Below, piece by piece: positions 45,611-54,064 of a stretch of DNA of 64,000 nt (positions are counted from its first letter, which is position 1; every line of letters starts with the position of its first letter). The stretch is taken from positions 4,030,001-4,094,000 of the forward strand of contig CP011077.1 in NCBI GenBank assembly GCA_000963575.1, written 5' to 3'. The notes beneath the pieces are model-generated. The model was not told the origin of the DNA and ran no database searches. It saw only the letters and a list, made by a program, of their open reading frames with translations. This stretch comes from Klebsiella michiganensis (GTDB lineage Bacteria; Pseudomonadota; Gammaproteobacteria; Enterobacterales; Enterobacteriaceae). The translations under genes and the position numbers were made by a program.

Positions 45611-46630
45611 TTAAAATAGCACCGGCAGCCCCAGCGCACGTTTCACTTCATCGGCCGTTTGCTGAGTCAGCGCCCGCGCTTTTTCACTCCCGGCTTTGAG
45701 TACCTCAAGCAAATACGCTTTGTCCTCGATAAAGCGGTTCCGCCGCTCTCTTATCGGTGCCAGTAGGTTCTGCAGACAGGTTTCCAGCTCATTTTTACAC
45801 TGGCGATCCCCAAGCCCACCGCGCTGGTAGTGCGCTTTCATCGCCTCTACTTTCTCTTTGTCTTCATGGAAAGCATCCAGATAAGTAAACACCACATTAC
45901 CTTCAATTTTTCCCGGATCGCTAACACGCAGGTGCGTCGGGTCGGTAAACATGGCGCTCACGGCCTGATGGATCTGCTGCTCGCTGGCTGAAAGCGTGAG
46001 CGTGTTACCCAGGGATTTTGACATTTTAGCGTTGCCGTCAATGCCCGGCAGGCGGCTGACCGGACTGAGTAACGCTTTGCAGCCGGTTAATATCGGCGTC
46101 GGCGTCAGGCTATTCATCTTGTGCACAATTTCATTGGCCTGTTCGATCATCGGCAGTTGATCGTCCCCCACCGGCACCAGGCTGGCTTTAAACGCTGTGA
46201 TATCAGCGGCCTGGCTTATCGGATAGACAAGAAAACCTGAAGGCAGAGAGCGGGCGAATCCCTTCTGTGCAATCTCGCTTTTTACCGTCGGGTTTCTTTC
46301 CAGCCTGGCGACGGTCACGATGTTCATATACAGCATGGTGAGCTCGGCCAGCGCGGGCAGCGAGGACTGCAGGCAGATAGTCGTTTTCAGAGGATCAATA
46401 CCTACCGCCAGATAGTCCGCCATCACCTGTAGAATATTTTCGGCGACTTTCTCCGGGCGGCTGCCGTTGTCGGTTAACCCCTGAAGGTCGGCCACCAAAA
46501 TGTACTGCTGATGCTCATCCTGGAGCTGAACGCGTTTGCGCAGCGAGCCAACATAGTGCCCAAGGTGCAACTGCCCGGTTGGACGGTCGCCGGTTAGAAT
46601 GGTTTGCTGCAAAGAGTGTGTGCTGCTCAT
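45611..46630 (-). CDS. Second tryptophanyl-tRNA synthetase (TrpRS2)
   Basis: A 339-residue class I synthetase. HIGH-type motif PTGQLHLGHYVG (about 17-28) and KMSKSLGN (about 203-210) are intact, so it should be active. The housekeeping trpS of E. coli is elsewhere (near dam), so this is probably an extra copy. Second TrpRS genes often give resistance to natural inhibitors such as indolmycin or are induced on Trp limitation. CAGGAGG precedes the start, and a Trp attenuator lies in its leader. Confidence 0.88.
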   Translation of the reverse strand: MSSTHSLQQTILTGDRPTGQLHLGHYVGSLRKRVQLQDEHQQYILVADLQGLTDNGSRPEKVAENILQVMADYLAVGIDPLKTTICLQSSLPALAELTMLYMNIVTVARLERNPTVKSEIAQKGFARSLPSGFLVYPISQAADITAFKASLVPVGDDQLPMIEQANEIVHKMNSLTPTPILTGCKALLSPVSRLPGIDGNAKMSKSLGNTLTLSASEQQIHQAVSAMFTDPTHLRVSDPGKIEGNVVFTYLDAFHEDKEKVEAMKAHYQRGGLGDRQCKNELETCLQNLLAPIRERRNRFIEDKAYLLEVLKAGSEKARALTQQTADEVKRALGLPVLF

Positions 46631-46682
46631 AAATGCCTCCTGAGGCTGATAAATATTGCCGGAGGGCGAACAGATAAAACGA

Positions 46683-46706
46683 AATAGCCGCCTTCCGGCG
46701 GCTATT
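46683..46706 (-). terminator. Attenuator terminator of trpS2
   Basis: Minus-strand stem AATAGCCGCC/GGCGGCTATT with a GGAA loop, then TTCGTTTTA. It lies between the leader peptide and trpS2. The left arm GCCGCC can instead pair with GGCGGC at 46734-46729. Confidence 0.85.
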
Positions 46707-46735
46707 AGAAAAGGGTGAACGAATTCTTGCCGCCT

Positions 46736-46789
46736 CTAAAGAGACAGCCACCAGCGGCTAACCATAAGCGGGGTGTTATTTCTGTTCAT
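46736..46789 (-). CDS. Trp-rich leader peptide of trpS2
   Basis: A 17-residue frame MNRNNTPLMVSRWWLSL with two adjacent TGG Trp codons at 46753-46748, stop TAG at 46738-46736. It is followed by the pairing segments and the terminator before trpS2. An inner ATG (MVSRWWLSL) is an alternative start. The ribosome site is weak (AACCCG). Confidence 0.75.
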   Translation of the reverse strand: MNRNNTPLMVSRWWLSL

Positions 46790-46908
46790 CGGGTTACCCT
46801 ATCACACTTCGCTTCGGTTTCCGTAGCGGGATTTAAAAGTTTATAATTTCCCCATCGTTCGCAAGATGCCCTCGCGACGAGCAGATAAAAAAGGAAAATT
46901 GGGAATCT

Positions 46909-47580
46909 ATGGTTGTTATGAATGATCCTTCTCCAGGCGTCCTGTCGGTTTTCGATTTTGACGGCACGCTGACCCATAGCGATAGCTTTGTCCCGTTCCT
47001 GCGGTTTGCCTTCGGACGCAAAACCTTTGCACGCAAGATGATGCGCATGGCCATTCCGACGCTCAAATGCCTGCGCAGGAAGCTAACCCGCGATGAATTA
47101 AAAGAAGTGCTGATTTCAACCTTCTTAACCGGCGTGAACGAGAAGTGGGTTAAGGAGAAAGCCGAAGTTTATTGCGCCAAAAACTTCGAAAAAATGATGC
47201 GCCCCCGTGGGCTGATGGCGGTTGCCGCCGAGCTGCGCTCTGGCGCTGAAGTTACGCTGTGCTCCGCATCGCCGGCCATCGTGCTGCTACCTTTCGCCGA
47301 ACGCCTGGGCGTTAAGCTCATCGGTACTCAGCTTGAAGTGGTGGACGGTATGTTAACCGGCCGCATTAACGGCCATAACTGCCGCTGCAGCCAGAAAATT
47401 CAGCGTCTGGAACAGGTTTATGGCCCGCTCAACCAGCTGCATTTGCGCGCCTGGGGGGATTCAAGAGGGGATTATGAGCTGCTGACCGCCGCCCGGGATT
47501 ACCACTGGCGTCACTTCCATCGCTCCTGGTCTCGCCGTCGCTCACCTATCGAAAGATTACGTCTCGACAAACATCTCTGA
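46909..47580 (+). CDS. HAD-IB family phosphatase
   Basis: A 223-residue hydrolase of the SerB/PgpC-like HAD-IB subfamily. Motif I FDFDGTLTHSD (about 15-25), motif II in VTLCSASPAIV, motif III/IV in AWGDSRGDYELL. It has a helical cap (45-105) and a very basic tail (HRSWSRRRSP) that may touch membranes or nucleic acid. Substrate unknown. Start has GGGA upstream; a second ATG at 46918 is possible. Confidence 0.85.
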   Translation: MVVMNDPSPGVLSVFDFDGTLTHSDSFVPFLRFAFGRKTFARKMMRMAIPTLKCLRRKLTRDELKEVLISTFLTGVNEKWVKEKAEVYCAKNFEKMMRPRGLMAVAAELRSGAEVTLCSASPAIVLLPFAERLGVKLIGTQLEVVDGMLTGRINGHNCRCSQKIQRLEQVYGPLNQLHLRAWGDSRGDYELLTAARDYHWRHFHRSWSRRRSPIERLRLDKHL

Positions 47581-47707
47581 GTCAGGTGAACAAGACGCCG
47601 TCACCCGAAGGAGTCAGACTGCTGACATACCTCTGACGAAAGAAGAAATACCAGACGGCTCGTCAAAAAACAGGAAAATCAATTTATTGATTTTCGGCTG
47701 ATAGCCA

Positions 47708-47741
47708 CAAAGAGGGAAAAACCACGCTTTTTCCCTCTTTG
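47708..47741. terminator. Strong bidirectional terminator between HAD gene and terC
   Basis: Perfect 14-bp stem CAAAGAGGGAAAAA/TTTTTCCCTCTTTG with a 6-nt loop. Confidence 0.85.
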
Positions 47742-47784
47742 TCAGCAACCTCACGCCCTCGCCCGAAGGCGTCCTTCAACTTAC

Positions 47785-48825
47785 TTAATTCTTGCTGTCG
47801 CTCGATTCGGCTTTCGCCGGGAACATCACGCTGAGGATGATGCCCACGGCCAGCACGCCCAACACAACGTACAGGCTGGCGGTGGCCGAAATGCTGTAAC
47901 CGTGATGCCAGATGTGCTCGCTGGCGTTAAGTCCAAGCTTAACGGCGATAAAGAACAGCAGTACCACCACCGCTTTTTCCAGGTGAACGAGATACTGTTT
48001 TAACGCTTCCAGCACAAAATACAGGGTACGTAAGCCGAGTATCGCGAACATCATTGCGCTGTAGACGATAAGTGGTTCCCGGCTGACGGCAATAATGGCC
48101 GGGACGGAATCAAAAGCAAACATCACGTCAGAAAGCTCAACCACCGCCACGCAAAGCATCAGCGGCGTAGCATACAGCGTGGCTTTTTTAACTCGCCCAA
48201 CGGCGATGGCCTGGTTTTCTGGCTTCGCCAGTTCCCGGTCTACCTCAGCCTGGTTAAGCAGAAATTTGCGCCCGGCAAGTTTAGGCCAGAGGGGAAAGAA
48301 GCGTTTTACCAGCCGATAAGCCAGATGCTGAGAGTAATCCTCAACTTCGTCTTCCCCGTCGTTGCCTTTGAGCATCATCACCGCCGTCCACGCCACAATT
48401 AACGCAAACACGATTTCAACATAAGGCCCCAGCGACAGCAGCCCCGTGCCGATCGCCACAAAAACGCCTCTGAAAACAATCGCGCCGATAACACCCCAGT
48501 AGAGCACGCGGTGCCGGTAGCGATCCGGAATACCAAACCAGGCAAAAATCGCCATCATCACGAACAGGTTATCGACGGAAAGCACCTTTTCAAGCGCATA
48601 GCCGGTGATAAACAGGCTGGCCACTTCCGCCCCGTGATGAATATATAAAAAACCGGCAAAAAGCATTGCCACTGCAACCCAGAACACCGACCACAATGCG
48701 GCACTTTTCAGCGAGATAGGCTCGTCTTTGCGGTGCATAAAGAGGTCGATGAAAATGGCCCCTACCGAGAGCGCCAGAAACACCGCTACCGTTTCGGTCG
48801 GGAAACCAATATGTGTAGATACCAT
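47785..48825 (-). CDS. terC: TerC family integral membrane protein
   Basis: A 346-residue protein with about nine membrane helices, the length of TerC from ter (tellurite) operons. Acidic membrane motifs ALEKVLSVDNLFVMM (about 78-92) and VELSDVMFAFDSVPAI (about 222-237) mark the family and probably bind metal. TerC and Alx relatives are linked to manganese export and to tellurite tolerance. No terZABDE genes are near, so it stands alone. AAGGA precedes the start. A large leader hairpin lies at 48840-48887. Confidence 0.88.
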   Translation of the reverse strand: MVSTHIGFPTETVAVFLALSVGAIFIDLFMHRKDEPISLKSAALWSVFWVAVAMLFAGFLYIHHGAEVASLFITGYALEKVLSVDNLFVMMAIFAWFGIPDRYRHRVLYWGVIGAIVFRGVFVAIGTGLLSLGPYVEIVFALIVAWTAVMMLKGNDGEDEVEDYSQHLAYRLVKRFFPLWPKLAGRKFLLNQAEVDRELAKPENQAIAVGRVKKATLYATPLMLCVAVVELSDVMFAFDSVPAIIAVSREPLIVYSAMMFAILGLRTLYFVLEALKQYLVHLEKAVVVLLFFIAVKLGLNASEHIWHHGYSISATASLYVVLGVLAVGIILSVMFPAKAESSDSKN

Positions 48826-48839
48826 GTTTTATCCTTCAG

Positions 48840-48887
48840 GAATGACGGAGGCGGTTTCGGGGGATCCGGCGCCGCCTCACTCCATTC
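48840..48887 (-). promoter_or_regulatory. Leader hairpin upstream of terC
   Basis: On the minus strand GAATG and GAGGCGG pair with CCGCCTC and CATTC around a GC-rich loop, ending 14 nt before the start codon and next to the ribosome site. It does not look like a yybP-ykoY manganese riboswitch, but it could gate translation or act as the terminator of the anti-sigma operon. Confidence 0.5.
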
Positions 48888-48953
48888 AGGATAAGACCTT
48901 CAGGCAAAAATGGTATGTTTTTTCTGACATTGGCGAATAAACCGACGTCTGGC

Positions 48954-49724
48954 TTAAATCGCTCGGGCATCCCCCGCGTACTGCGCAACGGCCTGTTGTA
49001 ACCTCGCCGTCTGGCTATCATTGGCCGGGCTTATCATCGCGTAGTTATAGCGGCGATCGCTCCAGTATTGTGCCGTCAGGTTATCGGCCTGCCGCTCCCC
49101 TTTCCCCAGCGTAAACATACCGGAAGGCCGGATGTAATAAGCCACGCGCGTTCCCCGGTCATCCTGGTAAACCACCAGTGCCGCCGGGCCCTGCTCGGTC
49201 ACCATTAAGCGCCCGCCTACCAGCGTAAAACCGTAGTTATCCAGATCGGGGGCCAGCGCCCCGTTAATAAAATAACGGCTCATCCAGTTGTTTACCTCAG
49301 TGCGATCGCTGGCCACTACGTCCAGCGCTTTCACGCTGCCGCTGTTTACCAGGCGATAGGCCTGCACGGCATCTTCCATCGGCAGAATTTGCCGCAGAAC
49401 CTCGCTGGCATGCAGTTGCCACCCGGCCACGCCCCCCATACCGACGGAGAACAGCAGGCTAAAAGCAACGGCGAGTCGCCACTGGCGGGTTCGCCGGATC
49501 TGCTGGCGCGCCCGCTGCACTTCCGAAGCAGGGGCAGAAACCTGCGGCACAAATTCATCCAGCGAGAGACGTAAGTGCCGGGCATCGGCCTGCCATTTCC
49601 TGACCTGTGCGGCCTGCTCCGGGTGTTGCTGCAAATAGTGCTCCACCCACTTTTGACGCTCTTCATCCAGTTGCCCGTCAACCCAGGCATGGAGATCCTG
49701 TTCGTCAGGTATGCGCGATTTCAT
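48954..49724 (-). CDS. Transmembrane anti-sigma factor
   Basis: A 256-residue single-pass protein. The N-terminal cytoplasmic part (1-80) has the anti-sigma pattern DLHAWVDGQLDEERQKWVE but no zinc His-Cys-Cys motif. One membrane helix is at about 84-104, then a periplasmic domain. Its ATG overlaps the sigma factor stop (ATGA), as expected for a cognate pair. It should hold the sigma factor at the membrane until an oxidative or envelope signal. Confidence 0.87.
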   Translation of the reverse strand: MKSRIPDEQDLHAWVDGQLDEERQKWVEHYLQQHPEQAAQVRKWQADARHLRLSLDEFVPQVSAPASEVQRARQQIRRTRQWRLAVAFSLLFSVGMGGVAGWQLHASEVLRQILPMEDAVQAYRLVNSGSVKALDVVASDRTEVNNWMSRYFINGALAPDLDNYGFTLVGGRLMVTEQGPAALVVYQDDRGTRVAYYIRPSGMFTLGKGERQADNLTAQYWSDRRYNYAMISPANDSQTARLQQAVAQYAGDARAI

Positions 49725-50233
49725 TTCAACCTCCTTAACGCCGGGGCCGATGACGCTCCCTCATCCCATTTTTGCAGCTGTTTTCTGGCGCGGGACAAGC
49801 GCGACATCACGGTACCCAACGGAATATCCAGCGACTCAGCCGCCTCTTTGTAACTCAGGCCTTCCACGCTGATGAGCAGTAGCAACGCGCGCTGCTCCAC
49901 GGGAAGCTGGCTGAACATCACCAGCATATCGTCATTGATCAGCATCTCTTCCGCTGACGCTGCCACCGGGTTTTCATCGCCGGTAAACAGCGACAAAATG
50001 CGCTGATAGCGTCTTTTTCGCCGCTCGCCGTCAATGAATTGCCGATAGAGAATGGAGAACAACCAGCTGCGAAGGTTTTCTCTGGCCGCCAGATCCCTTT
50101 CCCGGCTGAAAGCTTTCTCAAGACAGGACTGCACCAGATCCTCCGCGGCGTGAGGATTACGCGTGAGCCATAGGGCGAAACGCTGCAGATGCGGCAGCAT
50201 TTCCCGTATTTCCTGTTCGCTCAGTTTTGACAT
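49721..50233 (-). CDS. ECF-type RNA polymerase sigma factor
   Basis: A 170-residue sigma-70 family protein with region 2 (about 10-75, with AEDLVQSCLEKAFSRER and LRSWLFSILYRQFID) and region 4 (about 105-160, SVEGLSYKEAAESLDIPLGT plus VMSRLSRARKQL). No region 1 or 3. It precedes its anti-sigma factor and follows cytochrome b561. A GGAAT-N16-CGTC site upstream of the operon is its likely own promoter. Confidence 0.92.
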   Translation of the reverse strand: MSKLSEQEIREMLPHLQRFALWLTRNPHAAEDLVQSCLEKAFSRERDLAARENLRSWLFSILYRQFIDGERRKRRYQRILSLFTGDENPVAASAEEMLINDDMLVMFSQLPVEQRALLLLISVEGLSYKEAAESLDIPLGTVMSRLSRARKQLQKWDEGASSAPALRRLK

Positions 50234-50254
50234 GATTTACTCCACTGCGCGATG

Positions 50255-50797
50255 TTAATTCCGGCCTCTGTGACCCGTCATGCTGCTGAACACGCCATCA
50301 CGCAATAGCAGCGCATGGAACAATGCGGCGGTCAGATGCAGAACCACGGTGACGAACAGCAGCAGCGCAAGCCAGGTATGCAGCGGCCGAAGCACGGCAT
50401 AAAGCTCTATATTTTTAGCCACCAGCGCAGGTAACGTGATGCCGTCTCCCAGCGTCACGGGATAGCCCGCCGCGGAGAGCATTGCCCACCCCACCAGGGG
50501 CTGAGCCACCATCAGAAGATAGAGCAGCCAGTGGGATAAGTGCGCCAGAGCCACCTGAAAACCAGGCAGATGCGCCGGGAGCGGCGGCGTTTTATAACGA
50601 AGGCGAAGATACACCCTCAGAACGACCAGCAGCAAAATGGCGACGCCGAGCGGTTTATGCAATGAGTATAAAAATGCGTGCAGGCCCGACACCGTGGACA
50701 CCATTCCCACGCCAATGAACAGCATCGCCACGATCATCAGCGCCATCGCCCAGTGAACGACACGCAGCAGAGGGTGAAAATAAGCTACTTTGTTCAT
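50255..50797 (-). CDS. Cytochrome b561
   Basis: A 180-residue four-helix di-haem membrane protein. The His ligands are in HPLLRVVHWAMALMI (about 8-22), LYSLHKPLGVAIL (near 46), HWLLYLLMVAQPLVGW (near 88) and RPLHTWLALLLFVTVVLH (near 140-155). It moves electrons from quinol in the inner membrane, here most likely to the catalase-like protein whose gene overlaps by 4 nt. Confidence 0.92.
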   Translation of the reverse strand: MNKVAYFHPLLRVVHWAMALMIVAMLFIGVGMVSTVSGLHAFLYSLHKPLGVAILLLVVLRVYLRLRYKTPPLPAHLPGFQVALAHLSHWLLYLLMVAQPLVGWAMLSAAGYPVTLGDGITLPALVAKNIELYAVLRPLHTWLALLLFVTVVLHLTAALFHALLLRDGVFSSMTGHRGRN

Positions 50798-51882
50798 AAC
50801 CCTGCCCCTTTATTTACCTGAGCTTCTTCATGCGTCCGGCGATTGAAGGATGACGAGTAAGCCGCAGAGCGCGCGCTGAGCAGCGGATCGTCTGACCCCG
50901 AGATACCGTCTGGCAGTATCAGCGGATCGTAGTTGATGTCCCGGCAGTCGCCGTCGGCCTGATCTTGTGCGGAAGTCAGCACCAGCGTGCCTGCGTTAAG
51001 CTTTTGGTGGCTATCGGGCCAGGCTTTTGTCGCATCGTTTATCACGTCACCTTTTTCAGCCACGCTGATTAGCAAATTCCATTTTAGCGGCCCCTGCTGC
51101 AGGCGCTGCTTGAGGTCCTGCTGAAGGAACAAAGGATTCGCTTTGTCTTGCGCCGTCACTGGCGTACCGGGGGTTTGCGCCTGCATACTCCAGCGCACAC
51201 CGTGAACGTCTCCTGCTTTGTTGGTAAACAGGAAAGCATTCAGGCTGTTGTAGCTATCGCTGGCCCAGCTGGACGTTGGCACATAGCTCTTCACCCAGGC
51301 AAAAAACGGCTTTGCCTCCGGGTGAGCGCTGATAAATGCCTTCATTTTGGCGGGATCGGGTTTGCCCGTTTTAGGATCGGGAATGCCGGCTATTTGTTGA
51401 TCGTAGAAGCCCTGAGGCGTAGCGACGCTAAAGAACGGCAGGGCGTTCATCCCCGTGCGCCACTCCTGGCCATCGCGGGTGATAAACTGCAGCGCCATAC
51501 TGCGCACCGGAACCGCCCCGTCGGGCGCATTGGGATTACCGCCGGCAATCGCCAGACGGCCAATGACTGGCGTCTTACCCGGCAGAAAAACCGTTGCTTT
51601 TGACAGCGCGCTGGCGCTGCCGTTGGAATCAAAATACCCCACCACGCAGACGCCTCTGGCATGGTTGCGGCGATAACCGGGGTGCTCTCCTGCCGTTTTT
51701 TCCAGCGCATTAACCAGCTTGTCAGGGGATAAACGCCCCGGCGTCAGCGCCCCCCAGGCCCAGGCAAACAGCAGACAGAGGGCTAACGGAATGGCGACTA
51801 TCACGGCGCCACGCAGGAAAAATTGCTGCGGATAGCGCAAACGTTTAAACATCGCGCAGAAAGATGGGCGGGGTTCTCGCAT
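50794..51882 (-). CDS. Catalase-like (SrpA-type) haem peroxidase, membrane anchored
   Basis: A 362-residue protein with one N-terminal membrane helix (about 24-46) that places a catalase-core domain in the periplasm. The distal-side His is in RRNHARGVCVVGYFDSNG (near 74), and NALPFFSVATPQGFY follows. Short catalase-core proteins of this SrpA type act as peroxidases. The operon partner cytochrome b561 may feed it electrons. Start at 51882 is uncertain; MFKRLRYP 30 nt downstream is an alternative. Confidence 0.86.
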   Translation of the reverse strand: MREPRPSFCAMFKRLRYPQQFFLRGAVIVAIPLALCLLFAWAWGALTPGRLSPDKLVNALEKTAGEHPGYRRNHARGVCVVGYFDSNGSASALSKATVFLPGKTPVIGRLAIAGGNPNAPDGAVPVRSMALQFITRDGQEWRTGMNALPFFSVATPQGFYDQQIAGIPDPKTGKPDPAKMKAFISAHPEAKPFFAWVKSYVPTSSWASDSYNSLNAFLFTNKAGDVHGVRWSMQAQTPGTPVTAQDKANPLFLQQDLKQRLQQGPLKWNLLISVAEKGDVINDATKAWPDSHQKLNAGTLVLTSAQDQADGDCRDINYDPLILPDGISGSDDPLLSARSAAYSSSFNRRTHEEAQVNKGAGL

Positions 51883-51930
51883 AGGTTCGACTCACAATAA
51901 TGAAACGGCATTTGGCTTTTGAGCACATAG

Positions 51931-51955
51931 GACGAACGAGATGAACATTTATTCC
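51931..51955 (-). promoter_or_regulatory. ECF-type promoter of the catalase-sigma operon
   Basis: On the minus strand GGAATAAA (51955-51948) and CGTC (51934-51931). Counting from GGAAT the spacer is 16 bp, the classic GGAAy-N16-CGTC pattern of ECF sigma promoters. It lies 48 bp before the first gene of the operon, which includes the sigma factor, so autoregulation is likely. Confidence 0.7.
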
Positions 51956-52458
51956 CGGGCCTTAAAGTTTTTTTGCCCTCTGTATTCCATCATCAAAAGC
52001 AGGGAGATTGCTGTAATTAACTTTCATGTAATCCGGGGGCGTAGATTTTAAAATATTGGCTCAGCCTTTTTCATTAATAGCTAAAAATTTAAACCTTAAA
52101 TAAATGATAAACATTTGTTAGCAGACGTAACGAACGTACCTGGAGAATTATTGCAAGCCCTCGACACCAGGTTTAAAGCATAAAAACAAAGTGAAACCAC
52201 AAATGAAAAGCAAAATCATTTGGCTTAGGGAGAACAAAAATAAACGCCATTGTTATTTATGGAATAAAGCATTCCCCCCTCGTCAACACTGCACCCATCG
52301 GTACAAAACCGCCCTATTGACAACGTTTTGCCTGCAGATTAATTTTCTTTCCAACCTGATAGCCTGCATAACAACTTACCCTCCTGTATTCACTGCGGGA
52401 AAAATACGCTAACAACACCATTAACATCACGCTCAATATTAATTAAAAGAGAGTTATT
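51956..52458. other. AT-rich intergenic region before the chemoreceptor
   Basis: About 500 bp with no convincing gene; a 73-codon frame at 52191-52412 lacks a ribosome site and family resemblance. It should hold the chemoreceptor promoter, probably sigma-28 dependent, though I cannot point to a clear one. Confidence 0.5.
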
Positions 52459-54024
52459 ATGTTTAAAAACCTTTCCGTAGGCTCGCGAATTAGCGGCAGC
52501 TTCATCATTATTTTATTAACGCTGATTGTGCTGACGCTGGTGGCAATTATGCAGGTAAATAAAATAAACAACGCGCTGATCGCCATTAACGATGTCAATA
52601 ACGTTAAACAGCGCTACGCCGTTAATTTCCGGGGCAGCGTGCATGACCGTTCGATTGCCATACGCGACGTGACGCTGGTTCCGGCAGGCGAGCTGCAAGG
52701 GGTTGTCGAACACATCCGCAAGCTGGAGCAGGATTACCAGGCCTCCGTCCAGCCGATGGAAGGTCTCTTTGCTCAGGGCAACGACGTTACCGTGGAAGAG
52801 CGTGCCCAATACGAAAAGATAAAAGAAGCCGAGCAGCAAACTCTGCCGCTGGTGAATGAGATTATCGCCCTACAACAAAAAGGCGATGTGGAAGGCGCGC
52901 GCCAGGTAATCCTCAATCAGGCTCGCCCAGCATTTGTTCACTGGCTGGCCACCATTAACGGTTTTATCGACATGGAAACGCAGCTTAACGACACGCTTGC
53001 GAATACGGCGCGCGGTATTGCGAGAACATTCCACCTCCTGATGCTCACGCTGGCGCTGGTTGCCGTCGCGCTTGGCCTGCTTATCACCTGGTCCACCACT
53101 CGCAAAATCACACTTTCCCTCGGCGGTGAGCCGGTTGATTTGCTGCGCATGACCAATGCCATCGCCGCCGGAGACCTGACGCAGACGCCTGAACTGCGTA
53201 AAAAAGATACCAGCAGCATTCTCGCCTCGCTGAGCCATATGCAAAATGCGCTGCGCCAGCTGGTGCTGGAAGTACGTCAGAACGCAGAGAGTGTGGCGAG
53301 CGCCAGCGCGGAGATTGCCAGGGGAAGCAGCTCACTTTCTGCAAGGACCGAGAACCAGGCCGCGGCGTTGCAGCAAACTTCAGCGGCGATGGACCAGGTA
53401 GCGAGCACGGTGCGTAACAATGCGGAAAGCGCACAGTACGCCAGTAAGCTTGCCAGCTCTGCCGCCAGCGAAGTCGCCCAGGGGAGTGAAATGGTGCAGG
53501 GGATCGTCAGCACGATGGAGGAGATCACTCAGGAGTCCGTGCGCATTGCCGACATTACGTCGGTGATCGAGGGGATAGCTTTCCAGACCAATATTCTGGC
53601 GCTTAACGCTGCCGTTGAGGCGGCAAGGGCTGGTGAACAGGGCCGAGGTTTTGCCGTGGTGGCTACCGAGGTTCGCGCCCTCGCTCAACGCTCCTCCAGC
53701 GCAGCAAAAGAAATTAAAGGCCTGATTACCGGCTCGGTGCAGCGGGTGAACAGCGGCGCGCAGGAGATAGACCAGGCTGCGGAAACCATGAGCAAGATTT
53801 TGACCACCGTCAGCCAGGTGAATAGCATCGTAAACGAAATTGCGCATAACTCTGCTGAACAGGCGACCGGCGTTAATGAGGTTGCTCAGGCCGTTGCACA
53901 GATGGATAAAAACCTGCAGCAGAACGTTGCGATGGTAGAGGTGACTTCCTCGACGGCAACCTCTCTCGATACGCAATCCCGCGTGCTGCGAGAAACCGTC
54001 AGCGTTTTCCAGGTTGCGTCCTGA
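52459..54024 (+). CDS. Methyl-accepting chemotaxis protein
   Basis: A 521-residue receptor: membrane helix 1 (10-31), periplasmic four-helix-bundle ligand domain (32-190), helix 2 (about 192-213), HAMP (214-267) and a long cytoplasmic signalling bundle. The hairpin tip is FQTNILALNAAVEAARAGEQ. The tail ends VFQVAS without the NWETF pentapeptide that tethers CheR and CheB, so it is a low-abundance type that needs help for methylation. Ligand unknown. GAGAG precedes the ATG. Confidence 0.93.
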   Translation: MFKNLSVGSRISGSFIIILLTLIVLTLVAIMQVNKINNALIAINDVNNVKQRYAVNFRGSVHDRSIAIRDVTLVPAGELQGVVEHIRKLEQDYQASVQPMEGLFAQGNDVTVEERAQYEKIKEAEQQTLPLVNEIIALQQKGDVEGARQVILNQARPAFVHWLATINGFIDMETQLNDTLANTARGIARTFHLLMLTLALVAVALGLLITWSTTRKITLSLGGEPVDLLRMTNAIAAGDLTQTPELRKKDTSSILASLSHMQNALRQLVLEVRQNAESVASASAEIARGSSSLSARTENQAAALQQTSAAMDQVASTVRNNAESAQYASKLASSAASEVAQGSEMVQGIVSTMEEITQESVRIADITSVIEGIAFQTNILALNAAVEAARAGEQGRGFAVVATEVRALAQRSSSAAKEIKGLITGSVQRVNSGAQEIDQAAETMSKILTTVSQVNSIVNEIAHNSAEQATGVNEVAQAVAQMDKNLQQNVAMVEVTSSTATSLDTQSRVLRETVSVFQVAS

Positions 54025-54035
54025 GACAAAAAGGT

Positions 54036-54064
54036 ACGGGGAATCATCATTCCCCGTTATTTTA
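54036..54064. terminator. Terminator between chemoreceptor and ChaN-like gene
   Basis: Stem ACGGGGAAT/ATTCCCCGT with CATC loop, followed by TATTTTATTT. Serves convergent genes. Confidence 0.8.

Larger units (their letters stand above)
46631..46789 (-). promoter_or_regulatory. Trp attenuator leader of trpS2
   Basis: Read on the minus strand, four segments can pair in turn: 1 AGCCGC (46759-46754, inside the leader peptide codons Ser-Arg just before the Trp codons), 2 GGCGGC (46734-46729), 3 GCCGCC (arm of the terminator) and 4 GGCGGC. A ribosome stalled at the tandem Trp codons covers 1, so 2 pairs with 3 and the terminator 3:4 cannot form. With charged tRNA-Trp the terminator forms. The logic is that of the trp operon. 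Confidence 0.8.

Noticed and set aside
48826..48960. yybP-ykoY manganese riboswitch before terC
   Set aside because: The conserved GGGGAGUA and CCCUACC-type loops are not visible; only a simple stem is seen.
52191..52412. 73-codon frame upstream of the chemoreceptor
   Set aside because: No ribosome site or known family, and AT-rich intergenic composition.
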